This document shows positions 36,501 to 43,691 of a stretch of DNA of 43,691 nucleotides, piece after piece (the first letter of the stretch is position 1; each line of letters starts with the position of its first letter). The stretch is from the NCBI GenBank assembly GCA_017651315.1, contig JAGCDE010000052.1, forward strand, positions 1 through 43,691. Reading direction: 5' to 3'. A program made the translations under genes and the position numbers. The DNA is from Bacteroidaceae bacterium (GTDB lineage Bacteria; Bacteroidota; Bacteroidia; Bacteroidales; Bacteroidaceae). The notes under the pieces were generated by a model, which ran no database searches, was not told the DNA's origin, and worked only from the letters and a program-made list of their open reading frames with translations.

Positions 36501-37609
36501 AAATACTGCTACTCGGAGAATACAGCAATGTGCACAGCACCCTTGCCTTAGGGCTAAGGGCATTGGGCGAGCAGGTGTGCGTGGCAAGTGACGGTGACGG
36601 CTGGAAGAACTACCCGCGCGACATTGACCTGTCCCGCGAAGGAAAAGGACGGGGCAGATTCATCATGAGCCTCCTGAAGGCTCTTCCGTCCATGAGGGGG
36701 TATGACGTGGTGCAGCTCATTAACCCGATGTTCCTGGAGCTCAAGGCGGAACACATAGAGCCCGTTTACAGGTATCTCAGGCGGCACAACGGCAAGATTG
36801 TCATGGGTGCGTTCGGTATGGACCACTACTGGGTGAGCGTGAACAGCGACATCCGTCCGCTCCGGTACAGCGACTTCAATTTCGGCGACAGTCCACGGAC
36901 TGACCCCGAGGCGGAGATTTACAGGAAAGAGTGGACAGGCACCACCAAGGAACGGCTCAACAGACTGGTCGCCTCCGATTGTGACGGAATCGTGGCCGGG
37001 CTGTACGAATACTGGGCCACATACCGCGAAGTCACCGGACCAGGCAACGACGGCCGCCCCATCCGGGACAAGATGACCTTCATACCCTTCCCTATCGTCA
37101 TGCCTGAAAACCCTGTCACTACCATGTGCAGTGACAGGTTCAGGCTGTTTGCGGGAATAAGCCGGGGACGCTCGGCCTACAAGGGGACCGATATCATGCT
37201 TGAGGCCGCCCGCGAGGTGATAGAGGCATACCCGGACAGGATGGAGCTCAGGATTGCCGAAGGGGTCCCGTTCAGCGAATACACCCGGATGATGGAGGGC
37301 AGTGACGCCATACTGGACCAGCTGTACAGCTACACCCCATCCATGAACTCCCTTCTGGCCATGTCAAAAGGTATCATCGACATAGGTGGAGGCGAACCTG
37401 AAAATTACAGCATACTCGGTGAGGAGGAGCTTAGACCCATCGTGAACGTCCTGCCCTGCAAGGAGAGCGTCCGTTCGGAAATAGAACGGATAGTGCTCAA
37501 CCCGGACATCATCCCGGAACTGAAACGCCAGTCGGTGGAATATGTACGCCGGCATCACGACTACATGAAGGTGGCACGGCAGTATCTGGATTTCTACCGT
37601 TCCCTGTAA
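36497..37609 (+). CDS. Glycosyltransferase, GT4/GT1-like
   Basis: A 370-residue protein with a GT-B layout. The N-domain starts MKILLLGEYSNVHSTLALGL (Rossmann strand). The C-domain has LFAGISRGRSAYKGTDIMLEA (about 215-235) and a nucleotide-binding region with EEELRPIVNVLPCKESV near 315. It lacks an obvious canonical EX7E, so the family call is moderate. It ends the plus-strand glycan unit, 15 bp before the convergent acyltransferase gene. It probably decorates the same surface glycan. Confidence 0.75.
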   Translation: MKILLLGEYSNVHSTLALGLRALGEQVCVASDGDGWKNYPRDIDLSREGKGRGRFIMSLLKALPSMRGYDVVQLINPMFLELKAEHIEPVYRYLRRHNGKIVMGAFGMDHYWVSVNSDIRPLRYSDFNFGDSPRTDPEAEIYRKEWTGTTKERLNRLVASDCDGIVAGLYEYWATYREVTGPGNDGRPIRDKMTFIPFPIVMPENPVTTMCSDRFRLFAGISRGRSAYKGTDIMLEAAREVIEAYPDRMELRIAEGVPFSEYTRMMEGSDAILDQLYSYTPSMNSLLAMSKGIIDIGGGEPENYSILGEEELRPIVNVLPCKESVRSEIERIVLNPDIIPELKRQSVEYVRRHHDYMKVARQYLDFYRSL

Positions 37610-37624
37610 CCTAAGTGACAAAAG

Positions 37625-38950
37625 TTATAGCACTCCTGAATGGTCCGGTGCCTTGCGTCTGCGGAACTTCCAGCGAAGGTCAGAGAGCAAACGTCTGACG
37701 AAGGAGCCGTATGCGTATATGTAGCGCAGCGAAGGCAGAGAGAGTAGCAGAGCTGCCAATGCCCACTTCCAGGGAAGGAAGATAAAATAGAGCAGACACC
37801 ATACGATGAATGATATGATGGAGAGGCCTAACCTCGTCCCGAATCTGGCCGTGTTGTAGAATGCGTCATCCTGTACCCTCCCCAGAATAATTACGGTAGG
37901 AATCCATATCAACGAACTGACCAGTCCGCAGAACAGATAATACGGCAAGCCGGCAAGCGCCATCAGGAACTTGATGAAAATCTTGCCCCATCCCTTTTCG
38001 TCGGCTATGGAAAAGACCGAAATGCCGTTCTGTATGCGCCAAAGCCTCAGACCTTCAGTCTTTCTGAACAGTTCCGCCGATGCCTCAGGATTGCTCTCAC
38101 GCATGGCAAGTATCTCCTTTATCAGATACTGATCTACAGCCTGGTTGCGCATCAGGCCCTTCAGCTTGACTCCGGACTCCTTCTCCACCCTTGAGAGAGT
38201 GTCGGCAAATACCTTCCTGTCGGCGGCCTTGAGCTTGACATACTCCCACATGGCATCATAATCCTCATCGTCAGGAAGATAAGCTATCAGACCTGCAAGC
38301 CTGTCCCTGAGCACCTCGCGGAGTTTCAGCATCTGCACAGGCCAGGGATCAGCGGCATTCTCCCTTATGAATCCGCTCATGTCCAAGGGTTCACCCACCC
38401 TCACCAGAACGGTTGAGCGGAAACGGAAATAATCGCCATATTCTATGCCTATGGGCAGGATATATACCTTTTCCTCCTTTCCTGAATGTTCATAAACGGA
38501 AGCGGCGATATGGAAAATGCCCTTGCTGAGCTTGAGCAGGGAATGCTTGGGCCTGTGGGTGGCTTCGGGGAAAAGCACCAGCGGCACCTTGTCCATGAGT
38601 ATATCCGTTGCCTGCGCTATAACCTCATCATTCCTTTTTACCGCATCAATGCCGTCCCTGATGCGGTAGATGGGCATCACCTTGAGAAACCTGAGCCAGT
38701 TAGCCGCAGTCTTTTTCCGGAAGATGTCGGCACGTGCCATGAAAACCTTCTGGTTCCGTGTCGAGGAGAGCAGCACCAGCGCATCCATAAGGGCATTGGT
38801 ATGGTTGGAAGCCCAGATGGTACATCCTTCCGAAGGGATATTCTCAAGTCCTTCCACCTGATACTTGCAGTAGGAGCTCTTAACAGCCCAATCCACGAAC
38901 ACTTTCAGGAAAAAATATCTGAAGTTTCCGTCCTGAATCTTTTCTTTCAT
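37625..38950 (-). CDS. PlsC-like 1-acylglycerol-phosphate acyltransferase
   Basis: A 441-residue membrane protein. The acyltransferase motif NHTNALMDA (NHX4D, about 51-59) lies near the N-terminus, FMARADIF and FPEATHRPKHSLL (the PEGT-like block, about 128-139) follow. Three hydrophobic segments sit near the C-terminus (about 330-410). PlsC family proteins esterify lysophosphatidic acid or other lysolipids with acyl groups. The protein is longer than plain PlsC (about 240), with a long C-terminal extension; it may act on a special lipid. It overlaps the BASS gene by 4 bp (38947-38950). Confidence 0.85.
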   Translation of the reverse strand: MKEKIQDGNFRYFFLKVFVDWAVKSSYCKYQVEGLENIPSEGCTIWASNHTNALMDALVLLSSTRNQKVFMARADIFRKKTAANWLRFLKVMPIYRIRDGIDAVKRNDEVIAQATDILMDKVPLVLFPEATHRPKHSLLKLSKGIFHIAASVYEHSGKEEKVYILPIGIEYGDYFRFRSTVLVRVGEPLDMSGFIRENAADPWPVQMLKLREVLRDRLAGLIAYLPDDEDYDAMWEYVKLKAADRKVFADTLSRVEKESGVKLKGLMRNQAVDQYLIKEILAMRESNPEASAELFRKTEGLRLWRIQNGISVFSIADEKGWGKIFIKFLMALAGLPYYLFCGLVSSLIWIPTVIILGRVQDDAFYNTARFGTRLGLSIISFIVWCLLYFIFLPWKWALAALLLSLPSLRYIYAYGSFVRRLLSDLRWKFRRRKAPDHSGVL

Positions 38951-39930
38951 TGCCTGACATTTCGTTTTGACAGACCTACCGAATCAAAGCCTGTATATCT
39001 GAACAGTGCAGATACGGCAAGACCGGATATGATATGCCATATTCCCCACCATGCCGTGACGAACACCATACCGCCCATTGCTATCTCAGGCGGGAATATA
39101 TTCGTATTGAACAACAGCATGAGTCCAAGTCCGGAGTTCTGTATGCCCACCTCAAGGGTCACGGAACGGCGGTCCTTCACAGGCACACGGCCGATTGTGG
39201 ATGCGGTATAACCTATACCAAGACCGATAAGGTTATGGACCAGGACGATTATGAAGATTATTCCTATATATTTTCTGAATGAGCTGTAATTCTGGGAAAG
39301 CATCATGACCACAATACCGAGGAAAACGGCAATTGAGACATAACGCATGACCTCCTTGAGGCGGTCGGCCACCTTGGGAGCGAACCGGACTGTCAGGAAG
39401 CCCAGCAATACAGGGATACCTACTATTATTATAACCGTCAGGGAGACGTGCAGGGGTGAAATCTGAAGCGGCTGAAGCATGTTGCGGGCCGCCAGGTCGA
39501 AATATTTCACATAAAGTCCGCCCCAGATGGCATAATTGATGGGAGTGAAGATAGGTGCACCGAGCGTGGTGATGGTGCTCATAAGCACGGACAGTTCACT
39601 GTTACCCTTGGAATAGGACGACATGAAATTCGACACCGCCCCTCCCGGACAGGAGGCCACCAGTATCAGTCCCATGGCAACCGTTGGTGAAAGAAGGTTG
39701 TGCAGTGAGGCACAGAGGATGAAAGTGAACAGAGGCAGCACAATCCACTGGCACACGAGTCCGATGAACATGGAGCGGGGCCTGTTGAACACCCCCCTGA
39801 AGAAATGCGGCTTGAGACCCAATGCCACGCCGTACATGACTACGGCCATGAAAACCCCAAGCAGGCGCGTTCCCGTCTGACTGAAACTTATGGTTTCGGC
39901 ATCCAGCTGTTGAAGCAGGTCTCCGTACAT
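38947..39930 (-). CDS. Bile acid:sodium symporter family protein (BASS-like)
   Basis: A 327-residue integral membrane protein with about nine or ten hydrophobic helices. The family block LVASCPGGAVSNFMSSYSKGN (about 90-110, in pieces) and TTLGAPIFTPINYAIW match the SBF/BASS family of sodium-coupled carriers, which includes uptake of bile acids or keto-acids. The real substrate is unknown. A -7 box TAAATTTG with a TTTG 20 nt upstream lies at 39962-39993. It overlaps the PlsC-like gene. Confidence 0.88.
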   Translation of the reverse strand: MYGDLLQQLDAETISFSQTGTRLLGVFMAVVMYGVALGLKPHFFRGVFNRPRSMFIGLVCQWIVLPLFTFILCASLHNLLSPTVAMGLILVASCPGGAVSNFMSSYSKGNSELSVLMSTITTLGAPIFTPINYAIWGGLYVKYFDLAARNMLQPLQISPLHVSLTVIIIVGIPVLLGFLTVRFAPKVADRLKEVMRYVSIAVFLGIVVMMLSQNYSSFRKYIGIIFIIVLVHNLIGLGIGYTASTIGRVPVKDRRSVTLEVGIQNSGLGLMLLFNTNIFPPEIAMGGMVFVTAWWGIWHIISGLAVSALFRYTGFDSVGLSKRNVRQ

Positions 39931-39961
39931 TGATTATCGCCTCTATTTTCGAAAATATCCG

Positions 39962-39993
39962 CAAATTTAAGGAATAATGTCCAATTGTCCAAA
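39962..39993 (-). promoter_or_regulatory. Promoter of the BASS-PlsC pair
   Basis: TTTG at 39990-39993, 20-nt spacer and TAAATTTG at 39962-39969 on the minus strand: a good Bacteroidetes promoter. Confidence 0.65.
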
Positions 39994-40054
39994 AACCGCA
40001 CCTCTCCAATAGAATAACTGTTGTATCTTAGCACCTGATAAAAAGACTCCTGAC

Positions 40055-40528
40055 ATGAAGATTCTCCTGATAGTTATAGGGAAACCCGACAGGAAATGGC
40101 TTGAGGAGGGCATAGGACTCTATGCTGAAAGGATAAGCCATTTCGCGCAGTTCGATATTCTGGTCATTCCCGACCAGAGGAACACCCGTAACATGGATAC
40201 CGCCATACAGAAGGAACGAGAGGGCGAATCCGTGCTGAGACTGCTTCAGCCGGGCGACGATGTCTGTCTTCTCGATGACAAGGGGGCTGAGATGACCTCC
40301 GTGCAGATGGCATCATGGTTAGAGAAGCGTATGAGCCGTTCGTCCAAGAGGCTTGTATTCATCATAGGCGGACCTTACGGTTTCTCTTCACAGCTATACG
40401 GTCGTGTTCCGGAGCGCATATCGCTCTCCAGAATGACTTTCTCGCACCAGATGGTCAGGCTGATATTCGTGGAGCAGCTGTATCGGGCTTTCGCGATTAT
40501 CAACAAGCTCCCGTACCACCATGAATAG
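40055..40528 (+). CDS. rlmH: 23S rRNA (pseudouridine1915-N3)-methyltransferase RlmH
   Basis: A 157-residue SPOUT methyltransferase with MKILLIVIGKP at the start, FIIGGPYGF (SAM-binding knot, about 104-112) and the C-terminal SLSRMTFSHQMVRLIFVEQLYRA (in pieces). These match the RlmH family, which methylates pseudouridine in helix 69 of 23S rRNA. It is a single plus-strand gene whose stop lies 3 bp from the convergent aminotransferase stop. The -7 box is imperfect (TATCTTAG, 40024-40031). Confidence 0.95.
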   Translation: MKILLIVIGKPDRKWLEEGIGLYAERISHFAQFDILVIPDQRNTRNMDTAIQKEREGESVLRLLQPGDDVCLLDDKGAEMTSVQMASWLEKRMSRSSKRLVFIIGGPYGFSSQLYGRVPERISLSRMTFSHQMVRLIFVEQLYRAFAIINKLPYHHE

Positions 40529-40531
40529 TGC

Positions 40532-41635
40532 TTATCTGAAGGTATTCACAGCATCAATCACTTCAAGGACCTCCTCATCGGTTATAACCGGACTCATTGG
40601 CAGGCTCAGTTCCCTGTCATGTATCCTCTCCGTAACAGGAAGGCTCAGGCCGTTCCAACCGCTGTAACATCTCTGCCTGTGCGGAGGTACGGGATAATGG
40701 ATAACAGTACGTACCCCTCTCTTCCACAGATACTCCTGCAGTTCATCCCGCCTTTCCGTGAAAACGGGGAAAATATGCCACACATTGGATTGCGCAGGCA
40801 GCATGACGGGCATAGAGACCAACGGGTTGCAAATCCCTTCAGTATATAAGGCCGCCACATGGCGGCGTGCGTCATTGTCCTCATCAAGGTGTCTCAGCTT
40901 GACCCGCAGCACGGCTGCCTGAATCTCATCCATACGGCTGTTCCGGCCCTGATAATCAAATATGTATTTGCGTGGGGAACCGTAATTGGCCAGTGTGCGC
41001 ACCGTTTCCGCCAGGATGCCGTCATTGGTTGTAACGGCACCGGCATCGCCCAGTGAGCCCAGATTCTTTCCGGGATAGAAGCTGTGGCCGGCAGCATCGC
41101 CCAAAGAACCGGTCCTGCGCCCGTTCAACGTCATGCACCCCTGTGCCTGGGCATTGTCCTCTATCAGTTTCAGTCCGTGACGGCGGCAGATGCCGGCCAT
41201 TTCGCCGGACCACGAGAGACGTCCGTACAGATGTACTGTCATCAGTGCCTTCGTCCTGGAAGTTATATGTGTCTCTATCAGGCTCTCGTCTATCTCAAGG
41301 GTATCCCAACGCGGTTCCACAAGCACAGGTTTCAACCCGTTTCCTGTTATGGCCAGTATCGAGGCGATAAAGGTATTGGCCGGAACCAGGATCTCATCGC
41401 CAGGACTCATGACGCCCATTTCAATATAGGCCCTTAAAATCAGCCAAAGCGCATCCAGTCCATTGGCACAGGTCACACAGTTATGTACACCTATATATTC
41501 GGCATACGCGGTCTCAAACGCACTGACCTCGCCTCCACCGAGATACCGTCCGCTATCGACAACCCGCAGGACAGCCTCGTGAATCTCATCGGAATACTTT
41601 CCGGTAACTTTGCCAAGCGGAAGGAACTCTATCAT
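40532..41635 (-). CDS. DegT/DnrJ/EryC1/StrS aminotransferase (FdtB-like)
   Basis: A 367-residue PLP enzyme. The Schiff-base lysine sits in [18 protein letters not shown] (K190), with EDNAQAQG (about 159-166) and PANTFIAS (about 85) for cofactor and substrate. Such enzymes turn a nucleotide-linked keto-sugar into an amino-sugar. It follows the FdtA/FemAB fusion gene by 3 bp, so the pair most likely makes a 3-amino-3,6-dideoxyhexose (Fuc3N or Qui3N). The upstream dTDP-glucose genes (rmlA, rmlB) lie outside the window. Confidence 0.9.
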   Translation of the reverse strand: MIEFLPLGKVTGKYSDEIHEAVLRVVDSGRYLGGGEVSAFETAYAEYIGVHNCVTCANGLDALWLILRAYIEMGVMSPGDEILVPANTFIASILAITGNGLKPVLVEPRWDTLEIDESLIETHITSRTKALMTVHLYGRLSWSGEMAGICRRHGLKLIEDNAQAQGCMTLNGRRTGSLGDAAGHSFYPGKNLGSLGDAGAVTTNDGILAETVRTLANYGSPRKYIFDYQGRNSRMDEIQAAVLRVKLRHLDEDNDARRHVAALYTEGICNPLVSMPVMLPAQSNVWHIFPVFTERRDELQEYLWKRGVRTVIHYPVPPHRQRCYSGWNGLSLPVTERIHDRELSLPMSPVITDEEVLEVIDAVNTFR

Positions 41636-41638
41636 AAC

Positions 41639-43012
41639 TCAAAACAGCATTTCGTACGTGTCATAAACCACGGAACGGGCTCCGAACCCCTCCTTCTGGA
41701 ATATAAGTCCCTCATTCAGATATCCGCCTCCGTTCTCGGTGGAGACCCCGAAATCAAAATAGGAACGGTCTGCATATACAACAGTTATGAGATTGTGGAG
41801 CAGCAAGTCCAGGGCACCGTCTCTCTTTCCTTCGGCCGATGAGGCAAGATACTGCGTATGAACCACATGGCCCATATCATATATCAAGGCACCGGCAACG
41901 ACATTACCGCCTTCACGCGCCACATACAGCTTTATCTGCTCAGGGAAACGGCTGTGAAGCAACTGCAGTTCCTTCACCGTATGCACAGGTTTCTTGTGGT
42001 GCTTTTCCATCAGGATTCCAGCCAGGATATTCCAGAAGGCCTCCAGATCGTCAGTCATGTTACCTGCATCGACCGTAACCCCCGCCTTGAGAGCCTTGAC
42101 GCATCCCGACTTGCGCGACTGCCGCATAGGCAATCTCCTTGTGCAGTCTATAACCGATGACACGCCTCTTTCCTTCAGTGTTCCGCCACTGCGGAAGAGC
42201 GCATACAGATCCTCCTCGGCCGGAAGCGTGCTGTATATATATGGTATTGGCTTGTAGAGCCACCTGTGTGCGCCAAGTTCGCGTTTCATCCAGTCAATGG
42301 CGCAACTGAACACCTCCAGGGCATCAACGGCAATCATGTCGGCAGGAACTATCAGGCCGCCGTAGGTAAGGCCGCCGTGCGACTGCACCGTACCCTCTTC
42401 ACTCAGCCAGTTGGCAGGAAGCATGGCAAGCAGTTTACCATGCTTGTAGAACATCAGGGAGCAATCCTTGAAGCGGTCACTATGGTAATCCATATATCCG
42501 CGGTCAAACAGGAATGTCCCGTTTTTGGATACCTTGACGAACGCGTTCCACTCCTCCATACGGCTCTCGTCATACCTCACTACCGACAGTTGTTCAGTCA
42601 GATACTCGCTATAGTCATTAATATAACCTGAAGCATTATAAGGATGCGATGCAAACACCACGCATACCGTACCCAGGGCAAAGTCACGCAAATCGCACCA
42701 CACTCCAGGAGGTATCAGGATACCCTTCCTCGGGGAATCCATACGCACCTCAATACTGCGGGTCCCGTCATCAACCATCATTGTAAAGCCGCCGCTTACA
42801 GGAACAACCACTTCGGCCGACTCGCTGTGCGAGTGTCCGCCTCGTGTCTTTCCGTCCGGCACGCCGTATATCCAGAACACGCGCTCTATCTGGAACGGTA
42901 TCTGATGCGCCCCTTCGGCAAAAGCCAGGGTCCCTCGGTCATCCACAGCCTCGGGGAATTCGATTATCCTGCATCCCCTGGGCATAGGGGTATTCTCAAT
43001 CTTAAATGACAT
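41639..43012 (-). CDS. Fusion: FdtA/WxcM-like sugar 3,4-ketoisomerase + FemAB-like acyltransferase
   Basis: 457 residues from ATG 43012. A TTG at 43060 is in frame but lies in the promoter box. Residues 1-130 form a cupin: RGGHSHSES gives the two active-site His (H60, H62) seen in FdtA/QdtA, which shift the keto group of dTDP-4-keto-6-deoxyglucose from C4 to C3. Residues about 140-457 resemble the FemAB/GNAT-like fold (SKNGTFLFDRGYMDYHSDRF, and a C-terminal VVYADRSYFDFGVSTENGG). With the DegT gene downstream, the unit has isomerase, aminotransferase and a candidate N-acyltransferase for one sugar. Which acyl or aminoacyl group is added is unknown. Confidence 0.88.
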   Translation of the reverse strand: MSFKIENTPMPRGCRIIEFPEAVDDRGTLAFAEGAHQIPFQIERVFWIYGVPDGKTRGGHSHSESAEVVVPVSGGFTMMVDDGTRSIEVRMDSPRKGILIPPGVWCDLRDFALGTVCVVFASHPYNASGYINDYSEYLTEQLSVVRYDESRMEEWNAFVKVSKNGTFLFDRGYMDYHSDRFKDCSLMFYKHGKLLAMLPANWLSEEGTVQSHGGLTYGGLIVPADMIAVDALEVFSCAIDWMKRELGAHRWLYKPIPYIYSTLPAEEDLYALFRSGGTLKERGVSSVIDCTRRLPMRQSRKSGCVKALKAGVTVDAGNMTDDLEAFWNILAGILMEKHHKKPVHTVKELQLLHSRFPEQIKLYVAREGGNVVAGALIYDMGHVVHTQYLASSAEGKRDGALDLLLHNLITVVYADRSYFDFGVSTENGGGYLNEGLIFQKEGFGARSVVYDTYEMLF

Positions 43013-43057
43013 ATACTGTTCTTCCTGTTTTGGGACCGTATATATTCGATTCCTTTT

Positions 43058-43065
43058 CAAAAATA
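43058..43065 (-). promoter_or_regulatory. -7 promoter box of the amino-sugar operon
   Basis: TATTTTTG on the minus strand. It overlaps the alternative TTG start at 43060 and so supports the ATG at 43012 as the true start. Confidence 0.55.
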
Positions 43066-43114
43066 ACGATTAATACCGTTCATTGTTGTTTTTTTAAAAA
43101 TAATCATCCCAAAA

Positions 43115-43146
43115 CTTGCAAGACTCAAAACCACGCATTACCTTTG
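43115..43146 (+). promoter_or_regulatory. Promoter of tRNA-Ser/tRNA-Glu
   Basis: CTTG at 43115-43118 and, after 20 nt, TACCTTTG (43139-43146), which matches TAnnTTTG. It lies 35 bp before tRNA-Ser. Confidence 0.6.
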
Positions 43147-43181
43147 TGCCCGCTAAAGGATTCCGAACCTACGGTTCCCAA

Positions 43182-43268
43182 GGAAGTTTGGGTGAGTGGC
43201 TGAAACCAGCAGTTTGCTAAACTGCCGTACGGGTAACCGTACCGGGGGTTCGAATCCCCCAGCTTCCG
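43182..43268 (+). tRNA. tRNA-Ser (anticodon GCT)
   Basis: An 87-nt tRNA with the long variable arm of serine tRNAs (GTACGGGTAACCGTAC). The acceptor stem is GGAAGTT/AGCTTCC. The anticodon arm is GCAGT-TTGCTAA-ACTGC, anticodon GCT (reads AGC/AGT). The T-arm is GGGGG-TTCGAAT-CCCCC. The discriminator is G. No CCA is encoded. Confidence 0.93.
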
Positions 43269-43298
43269 CCTCCTTTTGGCAGACAAGACATAACCGAC

Positions 43299-43370
43299 GG
43301 CGCTTTCATCTAACGGTTAGGATACAAGATTCTCAATCTTGGCATACGGGTTCGATTCCCGTAGGCGCTA
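43299..43370 (+). tRNA. tRNA-Glu (anticodon CTC)
   Basis: A 72-nt tRNA. The acceptor is GGCGCTT/AGGCGCT, with a G-T wobble at the first pair. The anticodon arm CAAGA-TTCTCAA-TCTTG gives CTC for GAG codons. The T-arm is ACGGG-TTCGATT-CCCGT. It lies 30 bp after tRNA-Ser and shares its promoter. Confidence 0.9.
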
Positions 43371-43371
43371 C

Positions 43372-43400
43372 AAAAAAGACCCGTATCCGGGTCTTTTTTT
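43372..43400 (+). terminator. Terminator after tRNA-Glu
   Basis: AAAAAAGACCCG and CGGGTCTTTTTTT pair around a 4-nt loop region. It ends the two-tRNA unit. Confidence 0.85.
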
Positions 43401-43691
43401 CATTTCACCATTCATGGCGGGGTGGACCTCAACTCTTTTTTTTGGCGGGTTGGACATTTTTTTTTATCACCGCCAGTCCTCCGTTTTGGAGAGACAACAT
43501 CGGCCTGGCTACTACGAGCCTTTCCGGCACCTGAACGGCGAACTCGGCATTTTCCAGTTGAAATCCAACTATTTTGGAGTTTTTTTTCAAATTAATTTTT
43601 TGCTTATGTGCCACATTACAAAAGGATTAAGAAATTAACTCATTAGTAATGAGCGCATAAGCATTTGTCGGCCCTCAAAAAAGGGTCGAAA
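43401..43691. other. Gene-poor end of window with nested inverted repeats
   Basis: No convincing gene is seen. A 61-codon minus-strand frame (43429-43614, GTG start) matches nothing I know. A degenerate direct repeat GGCGGGGTGGAC / GGCGGGTTGGAC with T-runs occurs near 43417 and 43444. A perfect palindrome CTCATTAGTAATGAG (43639-43653) lies inside a wider inverted pair GCTTATG (43602-43608) and CATAAGC (43656-43662). It may be a control region for a gene beyond the window. Confidence 0.5.

Noticed and set aside
43429-43614. 61-codon minus-strand frame after the tRNAs
   Set aside because: It needs a GTG start, has no known domain and runs through T-rich spacer sequence. It is kept only as part of a gene-poor region.

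Overview
The window looks like a chromosomal segment of a Bacteroidales bacterium (Bacteroides/Prevotella-like gut or oral lineage; genus not resolved). Three things point there. Nearly every intergenic region carries the Bacteroidetes -7 promoter box TAnnTTTG. The gene order ruvX-def-TPR-thrS-infC-rpmI-rplT is familiar from the group. Bacteroidetes-type families recur: DUF4301, DUF3244, BspA-like leucine-rich repeats, type IX secretion sorting tails and SPOR lipoproteins. There is no SusC/SusD pair, integrase, IS element or CRISPR array.

Region by region. 1-5061 (minus): a tetratricopeptide/transmembrane/helix-turn-helix lipoprotein regulator is followed by a promoter with a perfect tandem 12-bp repeat. 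It then reads into a 32-residue exported peptide, two paralogous surface lipoproteins (one cut by the window edge) and an unrelated AT-rich lipoprotein. 5187-5571: tRNA-Gly(CCC) is followed by an exact 125-bp-period array that repeats the 3' half of the tRNA, a terminator, an antisense copy of the anticodon arm and a palindrome. 5586-14228: DUF4301, DUF1573, a fasciclin lipoprotein, a GH51 arabinofuranosidase, MltG and a GH10 xylanase. 14378-19313: a second regulator locus with the same order (regulator, small DUF3244 secreted protein, a frameshifted small exported peptide, a BspA-like surface protein). 19440-19621: a 6S-like RNA (Bacteroidales-1 type) just downstream of rplT. 19706-26583: translation and housekeeping genes. 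26658-31935: phosphoglucomutase, a GH43 enzyme and a 5'-nucleotidase lipoprotein. 31983-37609: two divergent glycan gene clusters (four glycosyltransferases and a flippase). 37625-40528: an acyltransferase, a bile-acid-symporter-like carrier and RlmH. 40532-43012: a 3-amino-sugar pair, a DegT aminotransferase and an FdtA-like ketoisomerase fused to a FemAB-like acyltransferase. 43182-43400: tRNA-Ser(GCT), tRNA-Glu(CTC) and a terminator, then about 290 bp with inverted repeats and no convincing gene.

How the genes work together. GH51, GH10 and GH43 would together cut arabinoxylan, but they sit in three separate transcription units. The GT, flippase and amino-sugar genes suggest surface polysaccharide (LPS O-antigen-like) synthesis. 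The two regulator loci look like cell-envelope signalling units that control small exported peptides and large surface proteins.

The most unusual observations are the tRNA-Gly-derived 125-bp array, the duplicated regulator/small-exported-peptide architecture (one peptide gene frameshifted at a homopolymer), and the ketoisomerase-acyltransferase fusion.
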